Of a stretch of 64,000 nt of DNA, positions 8,659 through 17,896 are shown in pieces. The translations under genes and the position numbers were made by a program. A model generated the notes under the pieces. The model saw only the letters and a list, made by a program, of their open reading frames with translations. It was not told the DNA's origin and ran no database searches. Every line of letters starts with the position of its first letter. Within the stretch, counting starts at the first letter, position 1. The stretch lies in assembly GCF_029024105.1 (NCBI RefSeq), contig NZ_CP118963.1, positions 620,001-684,000 on the forward strand, given 5' to 3'. The DNA is from Acinetobacter lwoffii (GTDB lineage Bacteria > Pseudomonadota > Gammaproteobacteria > Pseudomonadales > Moraxellaceae).

Positions 8659-9882
8659 ATGTCAACGTTGGCAACTCTCTCAGATCAGGAACAGCAATTC
8701 TTGGATACCTTTCAGCAAGCTGTTGAAAGGAATCAATTTGATCGCCTGATCTTAAGCCAGTATAAAGGTGAACTGCAGGATTTAGAGAAAATGACCTTGC
8801 GAGTCATTACATTAAATGAACAGCGCGTATTGAGCTGTCTATATCGTTACAAGACGCAGGATGTCACGAAAAATTATCCTTTAGATGAAGCATTATTCCA
8901 GGTTACTTCACTACTGGCGTGTTGCAAACAGGCCAATCTGATGACAGTAGATGAAGAATTACAGCTGAAAAAAAACAAGAAAAAAGCCATGTTAACGCGT
9001 AGCAAACATAAAGCCACGATGAATCAGGTGAAGCCTGCTGAACAAGGCCATGACCGGATTAAACAACGTTATGTCGATCAGGACAGCATCTTTCTCCAAT
9101 ATCTCGGTATTACCGATCAAAAAGCGCAAATCATTCCGAGCATGGCGCGTAAATGGAAGCAGATTAATAAGTTTGTAGAAATCTTCTCAGGTGCATTGGC
9201 ACAGATTAAGCCACAGGCTGAAGGCCTGCGCGTGGTGGATTTTGGTTCGGGTAAGGGCTATCTGACTTGTGCTTTATATGACTATATGCAAAAACATGGT
9301 CAAACGCCGTATGTCACCGGGGTAGAGCTTAATCCGAAAATGGTTGAATTCTGCCAGAATGTCGCGCAGCAATCTGGTTTTGATCAGCTGGACTTTTTCC
9401 AGGGGGATGTCCGTACTTATGCACCGGAACGTCTGGATGTGATGATTGCCTTACATGCTTGTGATGTAGCAACAGATTTTGCGATTCATAGCGGGATTCG
9501 CCTGAATGCGCAGATGATCATGTGTGCACCGTGTTGTCATAAGGAATTGCGTCCGCAGTTGCAGGCGCCAAAAGTCCTCAGCCCGATGTTACAGTTTGGT
9601 ATTCATGCCGGACAGCAGGCAGAAATGTTGACCGATACCATTCGTGCTTTACTGCTCAAAGCTTATGGTTATGAAACCAAAGTTTTTGAATTTGTGGCGC
9701 TGGAACATACCAGTAAAAATAAAATGATTCTGGCGACAAAACGTAAAGACTATCAACAACCTGATCAGGCGGTTCTGGCACAAATTCAGGCCTTAAAAGA
9801 GATGTATGGTATCCAGAAACATTCACTGGAATTGTTGCTCAATGACCAGTGGGATCAGCAGGGAATGGGTTCTAAATGCTAA
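8659..9882 (+). CDS. Class I SAM-dependent methyltransferase
   Basis: This protein has about 407 residues. A helical N-terminal region (about 1-150) with a lysine-rich stretch (ELQLKKNKKKAML) precedes a Rossmann methyltransferase domain. Motif I is VVDFGSGKGYLT (about residue 196 onward), followed by TGVELNPKMVEFC and ALHACDVATD. CAPCCHKELR is typical of the GSTCD-like group of putative RNA methyltransferases. The substrate is unknown. Start choice: ATG at 8659 has AGG upstream; TTG at 8629 and ATG at 8632 are in frame and would add 9-10 residues. Its stop overlaps the next gene by 7 bases. Confidence 0.82.
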   Translation: MSTLATLSDQEQQFLDTFQQAVERNQFDRLILSQYKGELQDLEKMTLRVITLNEQRVLSCLYRYKTQDVTKNYPLDEALFQVTSLLACCKQANLMTVDEELQLKKNKKKAMLTRSKHKATMNQVKPAEQGHDRIKQRYVDQDSIFLQYLGITDQKAQIIPSMARKWKQINKFVEIFSGALAQIKPQAEGLRVVDFGSGKGYLTCALYDYMQKHGQTPYVTGVELNPKMVEFCQNVAQQSGFDQLDFFQGDVRTYAPERLDVMIALHACDVATDFAIHSGIRLNAQMIMCAPCCHKELRPQLQAPKVLSPMLQFGIHAGQQAEMLTDTIRALLLKAYGYETKVFEFVALEHTSKNKMILATKRKDYQQPDQAVLAQIQALKEMYGIQKHSLELLLNDQWDQQGMGSKC

Positions 9883-10307
9883 ACAACCCAGAACTGAAAA
9901 TAGTGTCCGGCAGCTGGAAAGCTTTGGCAGTGTATGCCAAAGCGATTCGTGAAGCCGTGTTTATTCAAGAACAGCATATTGCAGCTGAAGATGAGTGGGA
10001 TGCTGAGGATGTGGTTGCTGTACATTTCATTGTTTTTCAGCAGGATCAGGCGATTGCTACAGCACGCTTATTGTCAAATAACAGTATCGGTCGGGTTGCA
10101 GTCCTAGCAACAACACGCGGTTTAGGTGTTGGTCAGCGCTTGATGCAGGCCGTGATTGACTATGCGCGTGCAGAGCAGCGTGAGTTGGTCAAGCTATCTT
10201 CGCAAGTGCATGCCATTGGCTTCTATCAAGCGCTGGGATTTGAAGCTCAAGGTGAGGAATATCTGGATTGTGGTATTCCGCATATTGATATGTATTTAAA
10301 ACTTTAG
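9876..10307 (+). CDS. GNAT family N-acetyltransferase
   Basis: This 143-residue acetyltransferase resembles the ElaA/YjcF group. The acetyl-CoA loop is seen in RVAVLATTRGLGVGQRLM (about 83-100). SSQVHAIGFYQALGFEAQGEEYLDCGIPHIDMYL is at the end (split here as SSQVHAIGFYQALGF, then EYLDCGIPHI). The substrate is unknown. The gene overlaps the methyltransferase gene by 7 bases, so they are translationally linked. Its TAG stop (10305..10307) uses the TA target duplication and the first G of the neighbouring IS. Removing the IS restores a TAA stop at the same codon, so the protein is unchanged. Confidence 0.85.
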   Translation: MLNNPELKIVSGSWKALAVYAKAIREAVFIQEQHIAAEDEWDAEDVVAVHFIVFQQDQAIATARLLSNNSIGRVAVLATTRGLGVGQRLMQAVIDYARAEQRELVKLSSQVHAIGFYQALGFEAQGEEYLDCGIPHIDMYLKL

Positions 10308-11164
10308 GGTCTGTTGACATTTACTGTTCATAATTAACCCTATAAAGGTAGCCATAAAAATATACAGGCTAAAGCAACAGAACTTTGATAATTTCTTTTG
10401 AGCTTGTCATATCGAGTAGCTATTCCTCTAAATTGCTTTAATCTACAAAACATATTTTCAACTAAATGCCTGATTTTATATAAATACCAGTCCATATGGT
10501 CATTGTTCGATTGGCTATTTGTTTTCTTTGGTATATTCGCTTTAGTCCCTGTTTTCCTGATCTGTTCACGCAGTGGTTCTGAATCATAGCCTTTATCTGC
10601 GCATACCACTTTTGTCTCTTTTAAATCTAATGTTGATATTAAATCAGGTGCAACTTTAACATCATGTGTGGTTCCATCGGTAATCATGAAATCAATAGGA
10701 TTGCCATGTGCATCAACAATCAAATGTATTTTTGAGGAGTTTCCTCCTACACTTTTAGAAATAGATTGATTCGCTATGCCGGCAGAATGTTGATGAGCAC
10801 GTACATGAGAGCCATCAATAAAAATCCACTCCATATCGGGGCATGAGGCTAGTAATTTGAATAATCTAAGTAACTTACCGCTGCTTGACCAACGATTAAA
10901 ACGTTTGAAAATAGAGTTTGAATGACCAAAACAACAAGGAATATCTCGCCACGGACAGCCTGTTCTAATTCTATAGAGAATAGCTTCAATAAAATTGCGT
11001 AAATTTGAGTTGTGGTGAATGGATAAATTACGCAGAATAACTTTCAACTTTTGCCAGTGTTGATCTGTCAGCATGGTACGAGGCATAGCGAATAGTAAAA
11101 TTGGGTTTGGCGATTTGATTTTACTACTTCGCTATTTTTTTAAGCTAAAAGTGTCAACACACCC
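10307..11164. mobile_element. IS5-family insertion sequence, complete
   Basis: This 858-bp element has imperfect terminal inverted repeats: left GGGTCTGTTGACATTT, right (complement) GGGTGTGTTGACACTTT. It is flanked by a TA duplication (10305..10306 and 11165..11166). It carries one transposase gene on the minus strand. Size, ends and the TA target fit the IS427-like part of the IS5 family. The transposase frame is open throughout, so the element may be active. Confidence 0.88.
10340..11086 (-). CDS. IS5-family transposase
   Basis: This 248-residue DDE transposase has an N-terminal DUF4096-like region (LTDQHWQKLK, RTGCPWRDIP). The catalytic residues appear in FIDGSHVRAHQH (first Asp), ADKGYDSEPLREQI (second Asp) and HLVENMFCRLKQFRGIATRYDK (Glu with the Y/R/K signature). 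Many relatives need a frameshift between two frames, but here the frame is continuous. It occupies nearly the whole element. Confidence 0.93.
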   Translation of the reverse strand: MPRTMLTDQHWQKLKVILRNLSIHHNSNLRNFIEAILYRIRTGCPWRDIPCCFGHSNSIFKRFNRWSSSGKLLRLFKLLASCPDMEWIFIDGSHVRAHQHSAGIANQSISKSVGGNSSKIHLIVDAHGNPIDFMITDGTTHDVKVAPDLISTLDLKETKVVCADKGYDSEPLREQIRKTGTKANIPKKTNSQSNNDHMDWYLYKIRHLVENMFCRLKQFRGIATRYDKLKRNYQSSVALACIFLWLPL

Positions 11165-11186
11165 TAATTTTCAGCCCTTCAAATAC

Positions 11187-11215
11187 AAAAAAGCGAGGCA
11201 TTGACCTCGCTTTTT
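11187..11215 (-). terminator. Rho-independent terminator
   Basis: The stem GCGAGG/CCTCGC is flanked by A6 and T5 runs, so it can act on both strands. It ends the minus-strand gene at 11237..11584. Before the IS came in, it would also have followed the acetyltransferase gene. Confidence 0.7.
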
Positions 11216-11236
11216 GATGCATAGCCTGAATCTGAA

Positions 11237-11584
11237 TTAGTGGCCATGCGCTGCATTTGAGCTGTGCTCGGCATTATCCATATTGGCATGTTCTTCAGCT
11301 GACATATTGTGTTCAGCGGCTGTCGTACCTGTAGGAGCCACATTGGCAGCTTCACGTGCTTCACGATCTGCCTGAGCTTTGGCAAGCGCTTCTGGAGACA
11401 TCGTTGGTGCATTTTTAAAAGCATGCTGCTGGGTAGTCTGTTTATTTTGCTGGCTTGGCATGTAATCCGGTTCATTACTTATCGCGAGCCAAAAAATAAG
11501 CATGAATAATCCACCTAAAATACAGAAGATAATAAGTGCTTTCCAACCCCAAGGAGATTTTTCAGGTGAACTGTGATCAGTCAT
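11237..11584 (-). CDS. Hypothetical membrane protein with polar C-terminal tail
   Basis: This 115-residue protein has a short N-terminal head (MTDHSSPEKSPWG), one hydrophobic helix at about residues 15-36 and a long polar tail. The tail is rich in Ala, Glu, Asn and His and ends NAAHGH. The low-complexity tail looks disordered and might bind metal through its histidines, which is inference. An in-frame TTG at 11606..11608 would add 8 residues. ATG at 11582..11584 is preferred, although the ribosome site is weak. No family recognised. Confidence 0.65.
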   Translation of the reverse strand: MTDHSSPEKSPWGWKALIIFCILGGLFMLIFWLAISNEPDYMPSQQNKQTTQQHAFKNAPTMSPEALAKAQADREAREAANVAPTGTTAAEHNMSAEEHANMDNAEHSSNAAHGH

Positions 11585-11702
11585 AGGTTTTACCCACGTG
11601 GATACCAAACTTATGTAACTTTATAACATAAATTGATCAAAAAGCAGATCGAAATCTGTCATCAGATGAGTCTATCCAGTGCTTAAGCCCAATCTGGATC
11701 AT

Positions 11703-11731
11703 AAAAAAAGAGGAAACACGTTCCTCTTTTT
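11703..11731 (-). terminator. Rho-independent terminator of the beta-oxidation operon
   Basis: The stem AGAGGAA/TTCCTCT has a short loop (ACACG) and is followed by a T-run on the minus strand, directly after the FadB-like stop. Confidence 0.8.
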
Positions 11732-11746
11732 ATTTAAGTGCTCAAA

Positions 11747-13882
11747 TTATTGAATCGGCTGGGCATGTGCTGCACGATCTCTGAGGAGTTGTGGGGCTTT
11801 GAAGCGTTCGCCATATTTATTTTCAAGTACTTTGGCACGGGTCACGGCTTTGGCTAAACCATACTGATTCAGGAATTGTACTGCACCGCCCGTCCAGGCG
11901 GCAAAGCCAATGCCAAAAATGGAACCGACATTGGCATCGACCACAGATTCCAAAACACCTTCTTCCAGACAGCGAACCGTATCCAGTGCCTGTACAAACA
12001 GGAAGCGATCAATCATTTCCTGTTCAGAAATATCGTTGTCTTTTTTCCAGTGGCTAAGACCAGACCAGAGCTGCTTTTTGGCATTGGCCGGATAATCATA
12101 AAAACCTGCGCCTGCAGCCTTACCTTTACGGTTAAATTCGTGAATCATGCTGTGAATCACATCATCCGCAGGTGATTTAGGGATGGTCTGACCTTGTGCT
12201 TCTAAAGCTTTATATCTTTCATTGGCTACATGTTCAGATAAGGTCAAGGACACTTCATCCTGAATCGCCAACGGGCCCACTGGCATACCGGCTTTGAGTG
12301 CAGCCATTTCAATTCGTGCCGGATGTACACCTTCTGCCAGCAGGCGTAAACCTTCCTGTATAAAGGTACCAAACACGCGGCTAGTAAAGAAACCACGGCT
12401 GTCATTCACCACAATCGGTAATTTGCCAATCTGCTGCACGAAATCGAAAGCTTTGGCCAGCGTTTCTGCCGAGGTATTTTTACCTTTGATAATTTCCACC
12501 AGCTGCATTTTATCGACCGGACTGAAGAAATGCAGGCCGATAAAGTTCTGATCATTTCTTGAAGCCTGGGCTAACTCTGTGATCGGCAGGGTCGAGGTAT
12601 TCGAAGCCATCACCCCGTTGCTGGCAAGATATTGCTCTGCCTCTTGCGTGACTTGAGCCTTGAGCGCGGGATTTTCAAAGACGGCTTCAATGATCAGGTC
12701 ACAACCCGCTAGATCTTCATTCGATGCAGTTGTTTGAATCAGGCTTAAAAAATGATCTCGTTTCTCGGCTGATAAACGCCCTTGAGCGACTTTTTTATCC
12801 AGCAGTTTCTGGCTATAGGATTTGCCTTTTTCAGCCGCTTCTAATGAAATATCTTTCAGAACTACTGGAATGCCTGTGCTGGCAGTGGCATAGGCGATCC
12901 CAGCACCCATCATGCCTGCACCTAAAATACCGACTTTAGTGGCTTTCCACTTTTCAATATCTTGAGGGCGACTGGCACCGGACTTGATTGCATTCAGACC
13001 ATGCCAGAAAGTGCCAATCATATTTTTAGAAATTTGACTGGTCGCCAAATAAGTAAAGTAACGCGATTCAATGGTCAGGGCAGTATCGACATCGACCTGT
13101 GCACCTTCTACCGCAGCCGACATGATCGCTTCAGGTGCAGGGTAGCAGCCTTTGGTTTTATCGCGCAGCATCGCCGGAGCAATTGCCAGCATCTGGGCAA
13201 CTGCTGGTGTCGAAGGGCTACCACCCGGAATTTTATAGCCTTTTACATCGAATGGCTGCTGAGATTTTGGATTGGCTTTGATCCAGGCAATGGCCTTTTC
13301 TAGCAATTCATCTGTACTGTCTGCGATCTCATGAATCAACCCTAAAGATCTGGCTTTATCGACTCCAAACTGTTTGCCTTCCATTAATAAAGGAAGGGCA
13401 TTTTGCAGACCGAGCAGGCGGACGCTACGGACGATACCACCGCCACCTGGTAATAAACCCAGTGTGACTTCAGGTAGGCCAAATTTGCTTTTAGGGTCAT
13501 TCAGGGCAATACGATGATGGGCACACAAGGCAATTTCCCAGCCCCCGCCAAGCGCTGTACCATTCAGTGCAGCAACCACAGGAATACCGCGAGTTTCGAT
13601 ATAGCGTAGTTTGGCTTTCATCTCTTCAATCATATTGAAGAATTCAGTTGCATGCTCAGGAGTGGCTTGAATCAGTTCATCCAGATCGCCGCCAGCAAAG
13701 AAAGTTTTTTTCGCTGAACGGAAAATAATCCCGGCAATATCTTCATCTGCTTGTAACTGGACAACGACTTCATCTAGTGCCGTACGAAAGTCGGCATTCA
13801 TGGTATTGGCAGACTGGTTTGGAGAATCAAACGTTAAAATAACAATATTATCTTCATTTTTTTGATATTGAATTGCGCTCAT
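11747..13882 (-). CDS. FadB-like enoyl-CoA hydratase / 3-hydroxyacyl-CoA dehydrogenase
   Basis: This 711-residue multifunctional beta-oxidation protein is the alpha-subunit type. The crotonase domain (1 to about 190) has the oxyanion-hole region AGGDLDEL (63-70) and the catalytic glutamates E116 (GGGWE) and E138 (GLPEVTLG). An NAD-binding domain starts at GILGAGMMGAGIA (about 318-330), followed by 3HCDH with GLHFFSPVDKMQLVEI. It hydrates enoyl-CoA and oxidises 3-hydroxyacyl-CoA. It lies 11 bases after the thiolase gene in one operon, so the pair can form a FadA-FadB-like complex. It is probably a second, specialised set beside the main fadBA, which is inference. Confidence 0.88.
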   Translation of the reverse strand: MSAIQYQKNEDNIVILTFDSPNQSANTMNADFRTALDEVVVQLQADEDIAGIIFRSAKKTFFAGGDLDELIQATPEHATEFFNMIEEMKAKLRYIETRGIPVVAALNGTALGGGWEIALCAHHRIALNDPKSKFGLPEVTLGLLPGGGGIVRSVRLLGLQNALPLLMEGKQFGVDKARSLGLIHEIADSTDELLEKAIAWIKANPKSQQPFDVKGYKIPGGSPSTPAVAQMLAIAPAMLRDKTKGCYPAPEAIMSAAVEGAQVDVDTALTIESRYFTYLATSQISKNMIGTFWHGLNAIKSGASRPQDIEKWKATKVGILGAGMMGAGIAYATASTGIPVVLKDISLEAAEKGKSYSQKLLDKKVAQGRLSAEKRDHFLSLIQTTASNEDLAGCDLIIEAVFENPALKAQVTQEAEQYLASNGVMASNTSTLPITELAQASRNDQNFIGLHFFSPVDKMQLVEIIKGKNTSAETLAKAFDFVQQIGKLPIVVNDSRGFFTSRVFGTFIQEGLRLLAEGVHPARIEMAALKAGMPVGPLAIQDEVSLTLSEHVANERYKALEAQGQTIPKSPADDVIHSMIHEFNRKGKAAGAGFYDYPANAKKQLWSGLSHWKKDNDISEQEMIDRFLFVQALDTVRCLEEGVLESVVDANVGSIFGIGFAAWTGGAVQFLNQYGLAKAVTRAKVLENKYGERFKAPQLLRDRAAHAQPIQ

Positions 13883-13893
13883 TATTTTTCTCC

Positions 13894-15099
13894 TTATACC
13901 AGTTCAATAATGGTTGCGATGCCCATACCACCACCCACGCAAAGTGTGGCTAATCCACGTTTTTTCCCCTGGCGTTCTAACTCGTCCAGTAATGTCCCTA
14001 AAATCATCGCACCAGTCGCACCGAGTGGATGTCCCATGGCAATTGCACCGCCGTTGACATTCACCTTGGCAGGATCAATCTTCATTTCATTGATAAAGCG
14101 CATCACCACGGCAGCAAAAGCTTCATTGACTTCAAACAGGTCAATATCATCAATCGTTAAACCCGCCTTAGCCAAGGCCTTACGAGCAGCCGGGGCAGGG
14201 CCGGTCAGCATAATGGTTGGATCTGCACCGACCAGTGCCGTCGCCAGTACTTTGGCACGTGGCTTCAGACCTTGTTCTTTTACTGCTTGTTCCGATGCGA
14301 TCAAAACCACAGCCGCGCCATCGACAATTCCTGAAGAATTCCCGGCATGATGCACATGATTGACAGCACCCACTTCAGGATATTTTTGCAGGGCAATTGC
14401 ATCAAAGCCCATTTGTCCCATAGTGGCGAAACTTGGATTGAGTTTGCCTAGGCCTTCTGCAGTCGTTGTCGGTTTGATAAATTCGTCTTTGTCCAGGATT
14501 ACTACACCAGCTTTGTCTTTTACCGGGATAACAGAGGCGTTGAAATAACCATTGGCTTGAGCGGCAGCTGCTTTCTGTTGTGATTGTTCGGCAAATTGAT
14601 CTACATCAGAACGCGTATAACCGTCAATCGTGGCAATCAAATCTGCACCAATACCTTGTGGAATAAAGTCACAGGCCATATTGGTCTCAGGGTCCAGTGC
14701 CCAAGGACCACCGTCAGAACCCATCGGCACGCGGGACATGGATTCGACTCCACCTGCCACAACCAGATATTCCCAGCCAGAGCGGACTTTTTGTGCGGCC
14801 AGATTGACAGCTTCCAGACCGGAAGCACAAAAACGGTTAATTTGCACACCCGCTACATCATTATCCCAACCAGCAGCGATGGCAGCCGTTTTGGCAATAT
14901 TGGCGCCCTGATCACCAATTGGGGTGACACAACCGAGCACGATATCATCTACTTTTGCGGTGTCAAACTGATGACGAGCCTGAAGTTCGTTGAGTAAGCC
15001 AGTCAATAATGAAATGGGTTTTACCTGATGTAAAGATCCATCTTTTTTGCCTTTTCCGCGTGGCGTACGAATGGCGTCAATAATATATGCCTCGCTCAT
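13894..15099 (-). CDS. Acetyl-CoA C-acyltransferase (thiolase), beta-oxidation operon
   Basis: This 401-residue thiolase cleaves 3-ketoacyl-CoA. The nucleophile is C91 in [12 protein letters not shown]. The catalytic His lies in [15 protein letters not shown] and the second Cys in TLCVGGGMG near the C-terminus. It is shorter in its loop region than the degradative FadI type and is encoded directly before the FadB-like gene, so it should supply the last step of the same pathway. An AraC-type regulator gene lies 198 bases upstream on the same strand but has its own terminator. Confidence 0.9.
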   Translation of the reverse strand: MSEAYIIDAIRTPRGKGKKDGSLHQVKPISLLTGLLNELQARHQFDTAKVDDIVLGCVTPIGDQGANIAKTAAIAAGWDNDVAGVQINRFCASGLEAVNLAAQKVRSGWEYLVVAGGVESMSRVPMGSDGGPWALDPETNMACDFIPQGIGADLIATIDGYTRSDVDQFAEQSQQKAAAAQANGYFNASVIPVKDKAGVVILDKDEFIKPTTTAEGLGKLNPSFATMGQMGFDAIALQKYPEVGAVNHVHHAGNSSGIVDGAAVVLIASEQAVKEQGLKPRAKVLATALVGADPTIMLTGPAPAARKALAKAGLTIDDIDLFEVNEAFAAVVMRFINEMKIDPAKVNVNGGAIAMGHPLGATGAMILGTLLDELERQGKKRGLATLCVGGGMGIATIIELV

Positions 15100-15222
15100 A
15101 GCATGTCCCTTTTATTGATTTGATGAAAATTATTCTAATGACTCGAGTGTAATACTTAATTTTTGAAGTGCAATGACGAGAACGGGCCAGATCATTTGAG
15201 CGATTTAGCCAATTTTAGCTAT

Positions 15223-15248
15223 AAAAAAGCCTAAGCTTTTGCTTAGGC
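15223..15248 (-). terminator. Rho-independent terminator of the AraC-type gene
   Basis: The stem GCCTAAGC/GCTTAGGC has a four-base loop and six T on the minus strand. It separates the regulator gene from the thiolase operon. Confidence 0.8.
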
Positions 15249-15296
15249 GGAGAGAACTGGTTTTATTATTACATGCTCTTTTGCGGCATTACTTGA

Positions 15297-16307
15297 TTAA
15301 TGATAGCCATGTAATTGACGATACAGACCCGGAGTCACACCTGTCCATTTTTTGAAAGCACGGTGGAAGGTACTGGTTTCACTGAAACCGACCTGTTGGG
15401 CGACATCTTCAAGGGTAAGATCAGGGTTAAGTAACAGGTGAATTGCGGCATCACGTCGCAATGCATCTTTCACGCCTTGATAGCTTTTGCCTTCGGCTGC
15501 CAGACGGCGACGCAAGGTTTGCGGTGATAGATATAACATCGATGCCACATCATTCAAGGTTGGCATTTCTTCACCAATCTGGCTCTTCAGCACATCACGG
15601 ATTCTAGAAGTCAGTGAATTGGTATTTTTGAATTTCACCAGCAGTTGGGCCGGTGCTGCTTTCAAAAACTCTTCCAGAGTTTCTTCATTCTGGCGAATTG
15701 GCAGGTCCAGATAGTCCGCAGCAAAAGTGATTTCAGTACGTGGCATATCGAACTGCATTACCGGCGCAAAGAATAAGGCATCATATTCATCGGCATGGTC
15801 TGGACGCGGATAACTAAAATGCACGCGTTCCAGTGGCAGGCGACGCTCAATGAGCCAAGACGCCAAGCCATGCCAGATCATCAGCATGCTTTCAGTAATG
15901 AAATGATCCGGATCCATCGCATTTGGAATCAGCGGAACCAGACGTGCTTCGTGTTTGTCGCGTTCCAGGGTCACCGACCAGTCATCACCAAAGAGTTTGT
16001 AGAACTGGGAAGACAGTTCCAGTGCATCACCCAGAGTTTTGGCATGAATGATCAGCTGGCACATGATCGCAAACGTACCCAGACGGCGTTGCTGTTTGTC
16101 AAAGCCGACATGCTCGTCCTGGGTTACCATCCACAACATTTTAATAAAGCGGGTATATTGTTCAGGCGAAATACGCGCTTTGGGCTGATGCAGCAATTCT
16201 GCTTCAATCCCGACGTGAGACAATAAAGTATCGACATCCATGCCCAGACGCTTAACGCCAGATAAGGCTGCATTGACGAAGTGGATACTGATCGTATCAC
16301 GACTCAT
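15297..16307 (-). CDS. AraC family transcriptional regulator (OruR/ArgR type)
   Basis: This 336-residue regulator has an N-terminal arabinose-binding-type ligand domain (about 10-200) and a C-terminal AraC double helix-turn-helix. The second helix-turn-helix block is LTLEDVAQQVGFSETSTFHR, followed by KKWTGVTPGLYRQ. The start ATG at 16305..16307 has AAGGA at good spacing. An in-frame start 10 codons upstream is less likely. It is divergent from a CoA-transferase gene (213 bases) and upstream of the thiolase operon. Control of either is plausible but unproven. Confidence 0.88.
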   Translation of the reverse strand: MSRDTISIHFVNAALSGVKRLGMDVDTLLSHVGIEAELLHQPKARISPEQYTRFIKMLWMVTQDEHVGFDKQQRRLGTFAIMCQLIIHAKTLGDALELSSQFYKLFGDDWSVTLERDKHEARLVPLIPNAMDPDHFITESMLMIWHGLASWLIERRLPLERVHFSYPRPDHADEYDALFFAPVMQFDMPRTEITFAADYLDLPIRQNEETLEEFLKAAPAQLLVKFKNTNSLTSRIRDVLKSQIGEEMPTLNDVASMLYLSPQTLRRRLAAEGKSYQGVKDALRRDAAIHLLLNPDLTLEDVAQQVGFSETSTFHRAFKKWTGVTPGLYRQLHGYH

Positions 16308-16520
16308 GTTTAATCCTTCAGTCTCTTTAATGTTCACTAATAATTGACCTAAATGACGAAAAATAATAAAGCAATGGCAATTTACAAGAATACCTTTGCC
16401 ATTTTCTTACATATTAGATTGCCGAAACTATCAAGGTAAATGGCTGAACATGACATTGTTTTTATGCATTTATGTGCCTAAGATGCTGAAAAAAGCAATA
16501 TAAGTAGAGCAAATACTCCA

Positions 16521-17642
16521 ATGTCATATGTATTAAAAGGATTGAAAATCCTAGATTTTTCTACACTTTTACCCGGCCCGTTTGCCACATTATATCTTGC
16601 TGATTTAGGTGCAGAAGTTGTGCATATTGAATCACCGACCCGACCGGACCTGTTGCGATTAATGCCACCCTTTGCCAATGGACAAGCCACTTCACAGAGT
16701 TATCTGAATCGAAACAAGCAATCGGTTGCACTGGATTTGAAAGATCCTGCAAATATCGAACTGGTCAAATCCAAGATTGCAGATTATGACATTGTGATTG
16801 AGCAATTCCGTCCTGGGGTGATGCAACGTCTAGGCTTAGATTATCAAACCTTAAGCGAAATTAATCCAAAATTGATTTACTGTTCCATTACCGGTTATGG
16901 CCAAACTGGCACATATAAAGATAAGGCAGGGCACGACATTAATTATCTGGCTTTATCCGGAATTGCCGGACACAGTGGCCGGATTGAAAATGGTCCACCT
17001 GCCTTGGGAATTCAGGTTGCCGATGTTGCGGGTGGTTCCATGCATGCTGTGATTGCGATTCTGGCTGCGGTGATTGAACGCCAACAAAGTGGCAAAGGGC
17101 AATATATTGATATTTCCATGACCGATTGTGTGGTGACGATGAGCAATCTGGCGGCTTCTGCCAGTCTGGCTGGCAATCAGCATCAATCTCCAGAATCCGG
17201 CTATCTGAATGGCGGAACTTTTTACGACTATTATGAAACCCAAGATGGGCGTTATCTGTCGATTGGCAGTCTGGAACCACAATTTATGCAGGGACTGGCA
17301 CAGTCTTTAGAGCTGCCGATTCTCCTGGAAAAAGGCGCTTCTTATGCCGCTGAAGATCATGCTGCAGTGAAGCAGGCGATTCAGAATAAAATCAAGACTA
17401 AGTCTTTATCTGAATGGCAAACGCTGTTTGCCGCGTTGGATGTCTGTGTCGAACCGGTGCTCAAACTTGAGGAAGCATTACATTCTGATCTGGCCCAGCA
17501 GCGAGGATGGGTCGTACAGGTGCCACTCAAATCCAGCAGTCAGCAGACCGAAGCACAACTGGCTTGCCCGATTAAATTTTCACGTTCAACGATACGTTAT
17601 GAATTTGTAGGGCAGCAATTGGGAGAGAGCCAAAATTGGTAG
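16521..17642 (+). CDS. CaiB/BaiF family CoA-transferase (racemase-like)
   Basis: This 373-residue family III CoA-transferase or alpha-methylacyl-CoA racemase relative has LDFSTLLPGPFATLYLADLG at the N-terminus, the conserved YCSITGYGQTG, and GHDINYLALSG with the Asp used for catalysis in this family. Length is nearer to alpha-methylacyl-CoA racemases than to formyl-CoA transferases. A role in branched or unusual acyl-CoA breakdown fits the adjacent beta-oxidation operon. The substrate is not known. Confidence 0.85.
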   Translation: MSYVLKGLKILDFSTLLPGPFATLYLADLGAEVVHIESPTRPDLLRLMPPFANGQATSQSYLNRNKQSVALDLKDPANIELVKSKIADYDIVIEQFRPGVMQRLGLDYQTLSEINPKLIYCSITGYGQTGTYKDKAGHDINYLALSGIAGHSGRIENGPPALGIQVADVAGGSMHAVIAILAAVIERQQSGKGQYIDISMTDCVVTMSNLAASASLAGNQHQSPESGYLNGGTFYDYYETQDGRYLSIGSLEPQFMQGLAQSLELPILLEKGASYAAEDHAAVKQAIQNKIKTKSLSEWQTLFAALDVCVEPVLKLEEALHSDLAQQRGWVVQVPLKSSSQQTEAQLACPIKFSRSTIRYEFVGQQLGESQNW

Positions 17643-17793
17643 AATTTTTAAAGTATTAATAAGATAGTTAACCGAAGTTGAGAAAATTTTTCCTATATGA
17701 AAATAAGTAATAATGATTGAAGAATTTAATCATTATTACTTTAAATTTAATCGAATGCTGTAAATACTGAGATCCGTGAAACTTTGGTAGGCT

Positions 17794-17841
17794 TATCAAT
17801 AAAACCGCTATGAAATATGTATAAAAAGCATTTTATTGATA
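17794..17841. promoter_or_regulatory. Inverted repeat upstream of cysI, possible operator
   Basis: Perfect 11-base arms, TATCAATAAAA (17794..17804) and TTTTATTGATA (17831..17841), are separated by 26 bases. A TATAAT box at 17870..17875 follows, close to the cysI start. It may be an operator or a weak hairpin. Confidence 0.45.
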
Positions 17842-17896
17842 GGTTCAATCTCGCTATCCTTGCCGGCGATATAATAGAAACTACTAGCTGTACGCC

